From assembly GCA_016927695.1 (NCBI GenBank), contig JAFGME010000258.1, forward strand, positions 1-36,498: DNA of 36,498 nucleotides, read 5' to 3'. Origin of the DNA: Bacteroidales bacterium (GTDB lineage: Bacteria > Bacteroidota > Bacteroidia > Bacteroidales > JAFGHD01). Shown in pieces: positions 1 through 9,129 of the stretch. Numbering within the stretch: position 1 is the stretch's first letter; each line of letters begins with the position of its first letter. The notes below the pieces were generated by a model. The model ran no database searches and was not told the origin of the DNA. It was given only the letters and a program-made list of their open reading frames with translations. The position numbers and the translations under genes are program-made.

Positions 1-2
1 AA

Positions 3-257
3 TATCTACCTCTTAGGGGTACTATTCCATTCCAAGGACATGATAAGGGACATAGTGTCCTTGGGACTGTCCATGCCAATGATATTATTACTTAACAAGA
101 TGCTTCGCATGGTCAAACGCATGGTCCTATTGTCCATGATGAAGATTCAAGTGATTTTAAAGATGGTGCAACAGATGAAGTTAAAATATTTTTATCAGGA
201 CCATAATCAGGACATTATGTCCCGATTAATAACATGATTTTGTTCTCAATTATATAA
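3..257 (+). pseudogene. Protein-like frame with two in-frame stops, possible 3' end or remnant of an upstream gene
   Basis: The frame at positions divisible by 3 is open from the window edge to a TAA at 93-95. It continues with protein-like composition to TAA at 204-206 and again to TAA at 255-257. It reads roughly LRGTIPFQGHDKGHS, then HGQTHGPIVHDEDSSDF, then SGHYVPINN. The first 30 codons could be the real C-terminus of a gene that begins outside the window, with the rest non-coding. Alternatively, two nonsense changes (both stops are one base from CAA) have interrupted a longer gene. I do not recognise the family, and chance openness of a short stretch cannot be excluded. Confidence 0.25.
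48..222. promoter_or_regulatory. Two GGACA/TGTCC dyads upstream of the signalling operon
   Basis: A 13-bp dyad GGACATAGTGTCC lies at 48-60 and a near-identical perfect one, GGACATTATGTCC, at 210-222, the latter 37 bp before the ATG at 260. Extra half-sites (AGGACA near 36, TGTCC near 69 and 130, AGGACC near 197) lie between them. The arrangement could be an operator pair for a dimeric regulator of the operon beginning at 260. It could also be a by-product of the repetitive coding-like frame it overlaps. No regulator can be named. Confidence 0.3.
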
Positions 258-259
258 CA

Positions 260-3200
260 ATGCAGATGTCACTGAACCCAATCATATCCACCATACTGAT
301 AACTGGAACCATCCTCGTGAGCTTGTGGGGATGCCAGTCCAATCCCGGGGAAGACAGTGGGAAAACTGCCATACAGCTTGATTCGGTTTTGGCGCCGGTT
401 GTGGTAAAAGCAGGTGAACCGGAAAGGCAATACCTGGAACGCCTGCCTCCACCAAAGAAAACAGGAATGTCAGAAGCAAGGCCTGCAGTTAAGAACCAGG
501 CCGACTTTTTCATACACATGAAAAACTTCAATACGGAAGATGGATTGGCTATGAGCAGTATCCTTTGCGGATTCAGGGATCAAAACGGGTTATTCTGGTT
601 CGGAACCTCAGGCAATGGTGTGAGCAGATACGATGGGAAAAACTTCACCCACTTTAATTCGTCCAACGGATTGATACACAACCTGGTCAACTGCATTACG
701 GAGGACAGTCGGGGCAATATCTGGTTCGGCGCTTTAGGGGGGATCAGCGTTTACGACGGCAGGTCATTTACCAATTATACTACGGAACAGGGGCTTCCCG
801 ATAACGATATCAATCACATCATGGAAGACCTGGATGGCAACATCTGGATCGGAACACAAAACGGTCTGAGCCTGCTCCCTGTTTCAGAAAATGATGAAGG
901 CCCCGGGACTTTTATCAATTTTAATCAGGAAGACGGCCTGGAGGGGAATGCTGTATATGACATCCTTCAGGATAAAACCGGCGGTTTGTGGTTTGCCGGA
1001 AAAAAAGGGGTGTATCATTATAACCCCGGCAACACCAAAGCCTTTCTCAATGTTTTCATAATGGCGGGTTTGAAAGACTTAACGGTGAAAACCCTGGTTG
1101 AAGATCAGGATGGTATTCTGTGGTTCGGAACAGAAGAAGGGATCATCAGGTTTGATCCTTCAGGAAAATCGGAGCCTGTGACTTTTTCTGCTGAGGATGG
1201 ATTGGTTAACAACAACATCCGGAGCAGCCTGGTGGATATGTTTGGAAACATCTGGTTCGGCACTTACGGGGGGGCTTCAGTTTACAGCAAGACAGACGGT
1301 TCATTCACTAACCTTACAACGGAACAGGGATTATCCAACAACATTGTTTGCAGTATTACTGAGGACGAGGCCGGCAGCCTGTGGTTCGGCACACTGGGGG
1401 GGGGCCTGTGTCGTTATGACGGGCAGAGCGTCATGGGCTTTACTGCCAAACAAGGGTTGCCGGGAACCGTGATCTATGCCGTTACCGAAGACCGCACAGG
1501 AAATCTTTGGTTTGGTTCCAACGATGCCGGGATCACAAAATACACTCCGGCTGATAAAATCACGAAAAGGTCATTTTTTACAAATTACAGCTCCTCACAA
1601 GGCTTACCCGGCAATTATATACTTGCCATGATGGCCGGCCGGAATGGCAACCTGTGGCTGGGATCACCAACCGGTATGCATACATTCGACGGGCAAACAT
1701 TTTGCACCTACACCACCGGGCAGGGGATGAATAGTGATTACACAGTGTGTTTTGAAGAAGACCGCCACGGCCGGCTTTGGATTGGAACCTACCAGGGTGG
1801 CGCGAGCAGGTTTGATGGCAAATCGTTCACAAATTACACCACCGATCAGGGTTTGATCCACAACACGGTTTGGGCGATTATGGAAGACCGGAACAGGAAT
1901 ATCTGGTTTGCTACCCGTGGCGGCTTAAGTATATTCAACGGGGAAAGCTTTATCAATTTTACCACCGGTCAGGGACTGCCCGACGACAAGCTCTCATCTG
2001 TATTGGAGGATCGCCACGGAAATATCCTCACCGGAACATGGGGCGGCGGTATTGCAATTATCAGGAAAGAGATCGCAGAAACCCTCATCAACCAGAAATC
2101 ATTAAAACCGGGTGAAGCGATTTTTGAAAACTATTCAACCAACAACGGCCTCTCCAACAATGTAGTGTATAATATTTTGGAGGACAGCGCCGGCAATATT
2201 TTCATCGGATCGAATGAAGGGATAACCGTCTTGAAAGGCGGACTGGATCCTTCGGGTAAAACCCTCGCTAAAAACGGCCGTGAAAATTACAATCAGAAGA
2301 CAGGATTTCCCATCAGGGATATCAGCAATAACAACAGCATGTTGATTGACAGCCGGGGGGTGCTCTGGGGAGGTACAGGCGATAAACTGGTACGGTTTGA
2401 CTACGGCAGGATGCATAAAAGCCCGGCAGCTCCACGGATTTTTATCCGGAGTGTTAAGGTCAATAACGAGTATATCAGTTGGCACACGCTGCAAAAAAAC
2501 AGAAAGAAACCGGACCAGACAGCAACCTTTAGCAATTTTGTCCCACCTGAGCAAAACGACGAACTGCTTGTTTTTGGAAAAATATTAAGCAAAAGCGAAC
2601 GAGATACACTTACCGGACAATTCCGATCCATCCGTTTCGACAGCATTTCATCTTTTTATGCTGTTCCCCTGAATCTCACTTTGCCATACTCATTTAATCA
2701 TATTGGATTCGACTTCGCAGGTGTAGAAACCCGCAGGCCGTTTTTGGTTCGCTACCAATACAAACTCGAAGGTTATGACCAAGACTGGAGTACTCCTGAC
2801 ACCAAATCCACAGCCGAATATGGCAATCTGCCTGCCGGCGAATATACTTTTTTGGTCAAAGTGCAAAGTCCCGATGGTTTTTGGAGCGAGCCGGCTACTT
2901 ACCGTTTTAATGTCCTGCCACCCTGGTATCTCTCCTGGCCGGCTTACATCTTTTACGGCTTACTGCTGATTTTAATCATATACCTGGCTGACCGGATTCA
3001 GCGCCGTCGATTGATAGCAAAGGAGAGGCATAGGGCAATGCAACGCGAACTGGCACAGGCGAAAGAGATTGAAAAATCTTACCATGAACTGAAAACAGCA
3101 CAGAGCCTGCTTATTCAATCCGAAAGGATGGCCTCATTGGGTGAACTGGCCGCCGGAATTGCCCATGAAATACAAAACCCGTTGAACTTCGTCAACAACT

Positions 3201-3904
3201 TCTCCGAAGTGAGCGCCGATCTGGTACGAGAGATGAATGAGGAGATGGATAAGGGCAACACAAACGAAGTAAAGGAGATCACTGCCGGTCTGATCCAAAA
3301 CCTTGAGATCATTTTACAACATGGCAAAAGAGCAAGCAGCATTGTTAGGGGCATGCTCGAACATTCCCGCACCGGCAAGGGAGAAAAACGCCCTGTCGAC
3401 ATCAATGCGCTGGCCGACGAGTTTTTACGGCTCTCCTACCACGGTCTGCGTGTGAAGGACAAATCATTCAATGCGGACTTCAGGCTGGAGGCTGACCAAA
3501 ATTTGCCCAGGGTGAATGTGGTGCCGCAGGATATGGGAAGGGTGTTGCTGAATTTGATCAACAATGCTTTTTATGCCTGCTCTGAGCGAAGTCGAAGCGC
3601 TGTATCCGCCAAAATTTCAGCGATGGAGGACAGCGGATACAAACCCGAAGTCACCGTCAGCACGAAAAGTCTCGGTGACAAAATTGAGATCAGGGTGAAA
3701 GATAACGGGCATGGGATCCCTGACGAAATAAAGGATAAAATCTTTCAACCTTTTTTCACGACCAAACCAACGGGGCAGGGCACCGGCCTGGGATTGAGTC
3801 TGAGTTTCGATATCATCAAAGCGCATGGCGGAGAATTAAAGATGGAAACACAACCGGATGTTGGAACAGAATTTATTATTCAATTACCACTGGATCAATT
3901 ATGA
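260..3904 (+). CDS. Two-component sensor histidine kinase with Reg_prop beta-propellers and Y_Y_Y domain
   Basis: This is a 1214-residue sensor kinase. A hydrophobic N-terminus ends in SLWGC at about residue 25, a plausible lipobox. Residues about 95-760 carry about 14 Reg_prop blades (WFGTSGNGVSRYDG type), enough for two seven-bladed propellers outside the cytoplasmic membrane. A Y_Y_Y domain follows (about 800-885), then one membrane helix (about 890-915), a coiled linker, a HisKA domain with phosphoacceptor His969 in GIAHEIQNPLNF, and a HATPase_c domain with the NLINNAFYAC N-box and GTGLGLSLS. Such propellers are known in Bacteroidota glycan-sensing hybrid systems, but here the receiver and AraC output domains are absent, so output presumably goes to the receivers encoded downstream. 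The stop overlaps the next ATG (ATGA). The HATPase carries an in-frame ERSRS insertion at 3582-3598. The ligand is unknown. Confidence 0.93.
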   Translation: MQMSLNPIISTILITGTILVSLWGCQSNPGEDSGKTAIQLDSVLAPVVVKAGEPERQYLERLPPPKKTGMSEARPAVKNQADFFIHMKNFNTEDGLAMSSILCGFRDQNGLFWFGTSGNGVSRYDGKNFTHFNSSNGLIHNLVNCITEDSRGNIWFGALGGISVYDGRSFTNYTTEQGLPDNDINHIMEDLDGNIWIGTQNGLSLLPVSENDEGPGTFINFNQEDGLEGNAVYDILQDKTGGLWFAGKKGVYHYNPGNTKAFLNVFIMAGLKDLTVKTLVEDQDGILWFGTEEGIIRFDPSGKSEPVTFSAEDGLVNNNIRSSLVDMFGNIWFGTYGGASVYSKTDGSFTNLTTEQGLSNNIVCSITEDEAGSLWFGTLGGGLCRYDGQSVMGFTAKQGLPGTVIYAVTEDRTGNLWFGSNDAGITKYTPADKITKRSFFTNYSSSQGLPGNYILAMMAGRNGNLWLGSPTGMHTFDGQTFCTYTTGQGMNSDYTVCFEEDRHGRLWIGTYQGGASRFDGKSFTNYTTDQGLIHNTVWAIMEDRNRNIWFATRGGLSIFNGESFINFTTGQGLPDDKLSSVLEDRHGNILTGTWGGGIAIIRKEIAETLINQKSLKPGEAIFENYSTNNGLSNNVVYNILEDSAGNIFIGSNEGITVLKGGLDPSGKTLAKNGRENYNQKTGFPIRDISNNNSMLIDSRGVLWGGTGDKLVRFDYGRMHKSPAAPRIFIRSVKVNNEYISWHTLQKNRKKPDQTATFSNFVPPEQNDELLVFGKILSKSERDTLTGQFRSIRFDSISSFYAVPLNLTLPYSFNHIGFDFAGVETRRPFLVRYQYKLEGYDQDWSTPDTKSTAEYGNLPAGEYTFLVKVQSPDGFWSEPATYRFNVLPPWYLSWPAYIFYGLLLILIIYLADRIQRRRLIAKERHRAMQRELAQAKEIEKSYHELKTAQSLLIQSERMASLGELAAGIAHEIQNPLNFVNNFSEVSADLVREMNEEMDKGNTNEVKEITAGLIQNLEIILQHGKRASSIVRGMLEHSRTGKGEKRPVDINALADEFLRLSYHGLRVKDKSFNADFRLEADQNLPRVNVVPQDMGRVLLNLINNAFYACSERSRSAVSAKISAMEDSGYKPEVTVSTKSLGDKIEIRVKDNGHGIPDEIKDKIFQPFFTTKPTGQGTGLGLSLSFDIIKAHGGELKMETQPDVGTEFIIQLPLDQL
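3582..3598 (+). repeat. 17-bp ERSRS-coding repeat inside the kinase ATPase domain, copy 1
   Basis: CTGAGCGAAGTCGAAGC occurs here and identically at 5975-5991. It encodes ERSRS directly after the N-box of the HATPase domain, where related kinases normally run from the N-box helix into the next strand. From memory, motifs of this kind (CTTCGACTTCGCTCAG on the other strand) are frequent dispersed repeats in Bacteroidota genomes. The count in this genome cannot be seen here. Confidence 0.6.
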
Positions 3905-6291
3905 AAATGCATAAACTCATCATATTAGGCTTTATGTTGGCGGGAATGTTTTTCCGGCAGGAAGGACTGTTTGCCAGACCTGCCAATACGTTTACCAGCG
4001 ATACCAGTAAAATTAATATTTTAAACGATCTGGCATGGGAACAGTTTTACAACTCAAACCTGGATAGTTGCCTTTATTTTGCCACACTGGCGCTGACTTT
4101 ATCTGACAGTCTGCTGAAGAGCGAACCGGTGAAATTCAACAAACACTATTTGAACCGGTGTCGCATTCTCAAAGCCCGAAGTTTGACCAACATCGGAAGG
4201 GCAATTGTTACAAATGACATTGAAACAGCACAGGACACCCTGCAGGCAGCCTTACAAATCATAATGGAAACAGGCAATAAATATGAAGAAGCAAGCATTT
4301 ACGGCACCATTGGAAACATATATGATTTCAATGGTCGCCATCAGCTTGCCGGTAAGTACACCCTGAAAGCCCTTGATCTGTTCCGTGAACTGGGCGACAG
4401 CGCCAGCTATGCAATGCAACTGACAAATGTGGCCATCACCGAACGGAATCTGGGAAATTATGGGGAAGCCCTGGCAAAACTGATGGAAGCCTTAAAGATC
4501 AGTGAAGAAATCAAAGATACGGCCAACATTATCGAAATCCATCTGGCTATGGGTTTTGTGTATGCCTTTGTTGAACAATGGGAAAACGCGTTGAACAGCC
4601 AGGGTAAGGCCCTTGAAATCTTTACACAGTTAGATGATTCACTGGGTATAGCAAGAGTGTATAATGATATGGGTGTTTCCAATAAATCGGCCGGGAGGGT
4701 GGATGAAGCTTTACAACTTCACCGGGCTGCATTGAAAATCCGTTTGAAATCAACCGATAGTTACAGCACATTTGCAAGTTATGCTTACATCGGGAGTATA
4801 TTATCATCAAAGGGGAACTTTGCTGAGGCTGTAAATCATTATGAGAAAGGATTGCACTATGCACAACTGTCGGGATACAAGATCAGTATTATAGATGCTT
4901 GTATGAGTCTGGGTGAATGCTATCTCCTCCTTCCGGATACGAACAAAGCCCTGAGTCAGTTTCTCACCGTTTTGGATTTGAGTCGTGAAACAGGGGATGA
5001 CACCGGAGAGTTAAGAGCGTCAATAAACATTGCCTCCATCCATCTGAACAGGAAAGAACACCGGCAGGCTTTGAGATGGTTGCAACAGGCCGAAAAAGCC
5101 GCATCCAGGGCGCCGATGATTTATATTAAAGAGGTTTACGGCAAAATAGCTGAATCCTATTATAAGCTGGGCGACTACAAAAATGCCTACCTGAACCGTT
5201 TGAAATTCGACCAGGTTAAAGACTCTCTGGCAGTTTCAGAAAATATGGAGAAGATCACCCGGCTGACCAACAAGCTTGAATTTGAAAATAAAATAGCGCT
5301 TCAGAACGAAAGTAATGAAAAAATGATGGCCTTAAAACAGGCACAGATCAACCGGGAACGATTATCGCGCAACATTTTTCTGTTGGGGATGTTGCTGGCT
5401 GTTGTGCTGGTGATCATCATATTTGTAAGGTTTCTGGAAAAACAAAAACTGAACCGCCGGCTGAATGAAACCCTCGCCAATCTTCGCGCCACCCAGACAC
5501 AACTGGTGCATGCAGAAAAAATGGCTTCTCTGGGTGAATTGACAGCCGGTATTGCACACGAAATACAAAATCCGCTCAATTTCGTCAACAATTTCGCGGA
5601 AGTAAGTGTTGATATGATAGACGAATTAACTGATGAAATGGAAAAAGGCAACCGGGATGAGATCATCACCCTGAAAAATGATTTGAAGCAAAACCTTCAA
5701 AAAATCAATGAGCATGGAAAACGTGCCGGTGCCATAGTAAAGGGAATGTTACAACACTCACGAACCGGTACCGGTCAGAAAGAACCTGCCGATCTTAATG
5801 CTTTGGCAGAGGAATACCTGCGTCTGAGCTATCATGGCCTGCGGGCAAAAGACAAAACTTTCAATGCAGATTTCAAAACGGACCTTGACCCGGATTTGCC
5901 ACAGATCGAAATTATTCCACAGGATATTGGCAGGGTATTGCTGAATTTGATCAACAACGCTTTTTATGCTTGTGCTGAGCGAAGTCGAAGCCCTGTATCT
6001 GCCAAAACTTCAGCGACGGAGGGCAGTAAATATAAACCCGTAGTTATTGTCAGCACGAGAAAACTCGCTGACAAAATTGAAATCAGGGTGAAAGACAACG
6101 GCAACGGTATACCGGATGAAATAAAAGACAAGATCTTTCAGCCTTTCTTCACCACAAAGCCCACCGGACAGGGTACCGGGCTTGGATTAAGCCTGAGCTA
6201 TGACATTATTTCAAAAGGGCATGGAGGTAAACTGAAAACAGAAACCAGGCCGGGAGAAGGAACCGAATTTATTATTGAATTACCAACTTAA
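3901..6291 (+). CDS. TPR-repeat sensor histidine kinase
   Basis: This 796-residue kinase has an N-terminal signal sequence (about 1-25). Helical TPR repeats fill residues about 50-470 (for example YEEASIYGTIGNIYDFNGR and ALQLHRAALKIR). One membrane helix spans about 491-512, followed by HisKA with phosphoacceptor His553 (GIAHEIQNPLNF) and HATPase_c with NLINNAFYACAERSRS and GTGLGLSLS. The TPR region would be periplasmic and may sense a protein or peptide partner; that is inference. The kinase core from about 535 to the end is strikingly similar to that of the preceding gene, including the shared 17-bp insertion, so the two cores are recent duplicates or have been homogenised. The gene starts inside the stop of its predecessor (ATGA) and ends one base before the next start, indicating one transcript. 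Confidence 0.92.
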   Translation: MKMHKLIILGFMLAGMFFRQEGLFARPANTFTSDTSKINILNDLAWEQFYNSNLDSCLYFATLALTLSDSLLKSEPVKFNKHYLNRCRILKARSLTNIGRAIVTNDIETAQDTLQAALQIIMETGNKYEEASIYGTIGNIYDFNGRHQLAGKYTLKALDLFRELGDSASYAMQLTNVAITERNLGNYGEALAKLMEALKISEEIKDTANIIEIHLAMGFVYAFVEQWENALNSQGKALEIFTQLDDSLGIARVYNDMGVSNKSAGRVDEALQLHRAALKIRLKSTDSYSTFASYAYIGSILSSKGNFAEAVNHYEKGLHYAQLSGYKISIIDACMSLGECYLLLPDTNKALSQFLTVLDLSRETGDDTGELRASINIASIHLNRKEHRQALRWLQQAEKAASRAPMIYIKEVYGKIAESYYKLGDYKNAYLNRLKFDQVKDSLAVSENMEKITRLTNKLEFENKIALQNESNEKMMALKQAQINRERLSRNIFLLGMLLAVVLVIIIFVRFLEKQKLNRRLNETLANLRATQTQLVHAEKMASLGELTAGIAHEIQNPLNFVNNFAEVSVDMIDELTDEMEKGNRDEIITLKNDLKQNLQKINEHGKRAGAIVKGMLQHSRTGTGQKEPADLNALAEEYLRLSYHGLRAKDKTFNADFKTDLDPDLPQIEIIPQDIGRVLLNLINNAFYACAERSRSPVSAKTSATEGSKYKPVVIVSTRKLADKIEIRVKDNGNGIPDEIKDKIFQPFFTTKPTGQGTGLGLSLSYDIISKGHGGKLKTETRPGEGTEFIIELPT
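5975..5991 (+). repeat. 17-bp ERSRS-coding repeat inside the kinase ATPase domain, copy 2
   Basis: This is identical to the 17 bases at 3582-3598 and sits at the homologous position in the paralogous kinase. The flanking codons have diverged (SERSRSAVS in one, AERSRSPVS in the other) while the 17 bases are unchanged. It was either inherited through the duplication or maintained by gene conversion. Confidence 0.6.
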
Positions 6292-6292
6292 A

Positions 6293-6673
6293 ATGGCTAT
6301 GAAAATACTTGTAGTGGATGACGAAAAAGACATTCAACTCCTGTTTGAACAAAAGTTCAGGAGGGAGATACGTAACGGGGAAGTTACTTTTGAATTTGCT
6401 TTTTCAGGTGAAGAGGCTCTGAATTATCTCAATGGCAATCAACATGAAGCCATTCTTATTTTATCAGATATCAACATGCCGGGTATGAGCGGGCTTGAGC
6501 TGCTTGATCACATCAAAGAGCAATACACCATCCCGCCTCCATTCATGATGATGATCACAGCCTATGGTGATGAGGAAAATTATACACGGGCCATGAAACA
6601 GGGAGCTGACGATTTCCTTACCAAACCGGTTGACTTTAAAGAACTTAAAGAAAAAATCAAAACCTTACGATGA
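6293..6673 (+). CDS. Stand-alone response regulator receiver protein
   Basis: This is a single CheY-like receiver domain of about 126 residues with no output domain. The acidic pocket is VVDDEKD near the N-terminus, the phosphoacceptor is Asp59 ([11 protein letters not shown]), the switch Thr lies in MMITAYGDE, and the conserved Lys lies in FLTKPVDF. I chose the ATG at 6293, one base after the upstream stop, because the earlier in-frame ATG at 6275 lies inside the kinase gene. MKILVVDDE at 6299 is an equally good start. It is a plausible phosphotransfer partner for one or both upstream kinases and overlaps the next gene by ATGA. It is about 50% identical by eye to the receiver of that next gene. 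Confidence 0.92.
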   Translation: MAMKILVVDDEKDIQLLFEQKFRREIRNGEVTFEFAFSGEEALNYLNGNQHEAILILSDINMPGMSGLELLDHIKEQYTIPPPFMMMITAYGDEENYTRAMKQGADDFLTKPVDFKELKEKIKTLR

Positions 6674-7713
6674 TGGCTAAGATTCTCGTAGTGGATGATG
6701 AGGCCGATCTCGAGATCCTCATCAAACAAAAATTCAGGAAACAGATCAGGGAGAACCTGTATGAATTCATATTCGCCAAAAACGGCCGCCACGCCCTGGA
6801 ACAACTTGAGATACATAACGATGTAGAAGTGGTTCTGAGCGACATCAATATGCCTGAGATGGATGGACTCACCCTGCTTTCCAAATTGAATGAAAAACAT
6901 ACGCTGCTGAAATCGGTGATCGTTTCGGCTTATGGCGACATGGAGAATATCCGCACAGCCATGAACCGTGGAGCTTTTGACTTTGTGACCAAGCCGGTTG
7001 ATTTCAACGACCTAGAACTCACCATCGAAAAAACGTTGAAGCATGTCAAACATCTGCGCGAAACATTGAAGGCGATCAAGGAAAACAACATCCTGAAGAT
7101 GTATGTGGATGAAACGGTGCTCAATTATATGGACACCCGTGAATTTGAATCATCGCTCCTGAAAAATGAAACGGTGGAGGCGACTGTGGCTTTCATTGAC
7201 ATTTGCGGATTTACGGCCATCAGCGAAAACGAAAAGCCCGACGATGTGGTAAAGCTGCTCAACAGCCTTTTCGATGTAATGGTGAAAGAGATCCTCAACC
7301 AGGGCGGATTTGTGGATAAGTTCATCGGCGATGCCATTATGGCTGTCTTTCGTAGTGATTTTCACCTCGACAGGGCTATTGATGCCTGCCTGGCAGTTCG
7401 TAGTCAAATCGAAAAACTTCCCGGGCACAGCGATCATGTTCATTTCAGGCCCAAGGTTTCCATTGGGATCAACAGCGGTGAAGTGGTATCGGGCAATATC
7501 GGTTCGCACGGCCTTAAACGGCTTGACTATACTGTGATCGGGGATGTGGTGAATACTGCCCAGAGATTACAATCGGCAGCATCTCCCGGTCAGATCGTGA
7601 TCAATGAAAAAGCCTATGAAAAGGTGAAGGAATCCTTCCAATGCAGGAAAGTTGGGGAGGTGAGCCTGAAGAATAAATCCAGGGCGGAGGTGATCTGGGA
7701 GGTGGTGGAGTAG
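6670..7713 (+). CDS. Response regulator with class III adenylate cyclase output domain
   Basis: This 347-residue protein has a receiver (about 1-120, phosphoacceptor Asp58 in [11 protein letters not shown], Lys in VTKPVDF), a short helical linker, and a class III nucleotidyl cyclase domain (about 170-347). Metal-binding aspartates are Asp177 (FIDICGFT) and Asp221 (GDAIMAVF). The adenine-specifying pair is Lys217 (DKFIGDA) and Asp286 (LDYTVIGD). Transition-state residues are Asn295 and Arg299 (NTAQR). All catalytic positions are present, so it should make cAMP under receiver control. It is the last gene of the four-gene operon and its likely effector. The ATG at 6670 overlaps the previous stop, and a second ATG follows immediately at 6673. 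No cAMP receptor gene is visible in the window. Confidence 0.93.
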   Translation: MMAKILVVDDEADLEILIKQKFRKQIRENLYEFIFAKNGRHALEQLEIHNDVEVVLSDINMPEMDGLTLLSKLNEKHTLLKSVIVSAYGDMENIRTAMNRGAFDFVTKPVDFNDLELTIEKTLKHVKHLRETLKAIKENNILKMYVDETVLNYMDTREFESSLLKNETVEATVAFIDICGFTAISENEKPDDVVKLLNSLFDVMVKEILNQGGFVDKFIGDAIMAVFRSDFHLDRAIDACLAVRSQIEKLPGHSDHVHFRPKVSIGINSGEVVSGNIGSHGLKRLDYTVIGDVVNTAQRLQSAASPGQIVINEKAYEKVKESFQCRKVGEVSLKNKSRAEVIWEVVE

Positions 7714-7756
7714 GTTTATTAACAGTAGTTTTCAGGTTATTCATCAGGAGAATTTT

Positions 7757-7849
7757 ATGAAATTCTTTTTTGGTTATTACTCAAGTAACCAGGGATGTCT
7801 TGCCATTCCGGGTTCATTTTGGTTTAAAAAGCAGAAAAACCTGAATTAG
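7757..7849 (+). CDS. Possible 30-residue small ORF with Shine-Dalgarno-like AGGAG
   Basis: An ATG at 7757 follows AGGAG (7746-7750) at good spacing and opens a 30-codon frame beginning MKFFFGYYSSNQG and ending KKQKNLN before TAG. A strong Shine-Dalgarno is unusual for this phylum. The frame lies in the 211-bp space between the cyclase gene and the ATPase promoter. There is no recognisable family and it could be chance; conservation would be needed to accept it. Confidence 0.2.
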   Translation: MKFFFGYYSSNQGCLAIPGSFWFKKQKNLN

Positions 7850-7873
7850 ACAATATAATTGTTGTTAAATTGT

Positions 7874-7905
7874 TTTGTCAATATATTTATTGTTATGTAT
7901 CTTTG
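7874..7905 (+). promoter_or_regulatory. Bacteroidota-type promoter for the ATPase pair
   Basis: TTTG at 7874-7877 and TATCTTTG at 7898-7905 are separated by 20 bp and match the established -33 TTTG / -7 TAnnTTTG consensus of this phylum. The ATG at 7925 follows 19 bp after the -7 box, leaving a very short leader. This is among the cleanest promoters in the window. Confidence 0.65.
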
Positions 7906-7924
7906 CCAAAAAATTAATTGTTAA

Positions 7925-9121
7925 ATGGAAAATATTCACTGGAAACATCCAAATACCATAACAGGCCCGCCAGCCGAAGGCTCGAGGTTTTTTCGCCGTC
8001 AATACATCAATGATGAGCTGTGGCGGGAAATTGAAAAAGGAGTTCATGTTTTGTTCTCAGCGCCCCGACGTGTAGGCAAAACTTCAATTATGATCGATAT
8101 CGTAAATCAAAAAAGGAAGGGATATACTTGCGTTTTTGAAAATATTCAGTCGGTTAACAGAAAAGATGATTTTTACAAACGGCTTTACTTTTTACTTCTT
8201 AACCAATTGGGAAAGATTGAGAGGGTCAAGAAGATATTGGTCAAATGGCTCAAAGCAAAAGGAATTGAAGAGATTAGTCGGGAGGGGGGAATTAAAATCA
8301 AAGAAATTAAATCAGATTATAAAACTGAACTGCTATCCCTAATTGCTAAACTACCTGAATTAGAAGAAAAAGTAGTCTTGTTTCTGGATGAATTTTCTGA
8401 AGTCATCTACCGAATAAGAAAATATGAAAACATTGAAAATGCAATTGATATCCTCCAAACGCTAAGAGAGATAAGGCAAAAAAAGGAATTTCGTCACTGT
8501 TTTTTTGTTCTCAGCGGATCAGTAGGATTAGAACATGTGGTTGAATCTATTGACAGGCTAACACTTATAAATGACTTGCACCCCCTGAAGGTCGGCCCGT
8601 TAAGTTTACCAGAGGCAGAAGAATTAATCAGACAATTGACCGATGGCTCAACTATGATCATAAAGGAGGCTGAGGCTGCATACTTATTAGAAAAATTAGG
8701 CCATATGATCCCCTTCTTTATTCAATTATTAATTGAGGAGTGCAATGATACATTGTATAGTGAGAACAGACCGGGACTGACTAATTCCGATATTGACAGC
8801 GCTCTTGAACAGATCATTAATAAAGAAAAGAATTTAAATGATTGGGAGGATAGGTTAAGGCCTGATTACCTGTCGCAATCTGCTTTTGAGTTTTGCAGAG
8901 ATATTTTAACAAGAATAGCACATGCCGGATATATTACCACTCAGGAAATTTTCGATCTTTCAGTAAAATATGCTGAAAGGGACAAGTATATGAATCATCT
9001 GAAAATGCTGGTGAATGACGGATATTTATCTGAATGCCACCAGAGTCAATACAGGTTTGTTTCGCCTTTGTTGAAAAGCTGGTGGATGATGCGACATCCT
9101 GAATTTGAAATTGAAAAATAA
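7925..9121 (+). CDS. P-loop ATPase, archaeal-ATPase/STAND-like
   Basis: This 398-residue cytosolic ATPase has Walker A APRRVGKTS with Lys52, Walker B VVLFLDEFSEV with Asp155/Glu156, and a sensor-like FFVLSGSVG strand near residue 195. A helical lid follows (about 215-300) and a winged-helix-like C-terminus (about 310-390). The fold resembles the archaeal ATPase/AAA_16-type families common in Bacteroidota, often of unknown function. It begins a two-gene unit: its stop is 8 bp before the start of a second, unrelated-looking ATPase. Its reading frame is more AT-rich than the signalling operon upstream. No effector domain (nuclease, TIR, protease) is visible, so a role in defence or in stress signalling is only a possibility. 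Confidence 0.8.
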   Translation: MENIHWKHPNTITGPPAEGSRFFRRQYINDELWREIEKGVHVLFSAPRRVGKTSIMIDIVNQKRKGYTCVFENIQSVNRKDDFYKRLYFLLLNQLGKIERVKKILVKWLKAKGIEEISREGGIKIKEIKSDYKTELLSLIAKLPELEEKVVLFLDEFSEVIYRIRKYENIENAIDILQTLREIRQKKEFRHCFFVLSGSVGLEHVVESIDRLTLINDLHPLKVGPLSLPEAEELIRQLTDGSTMIIKEAEAAYLLEKLGHMIPFFIQLLIEECNDTLYSENRPGLTNSDIDSALEQIINKEKNLNDWEDRLRPDYLSQSAFEFCRDILTRIAHAGYITTQEIFDLSVKYAERDKYMNHLKMLVNDGYLSECHQSQYRFVSPLLKSWWMMRHPEFEIEK

Positions 9122-9129
9122 ACGCAACT

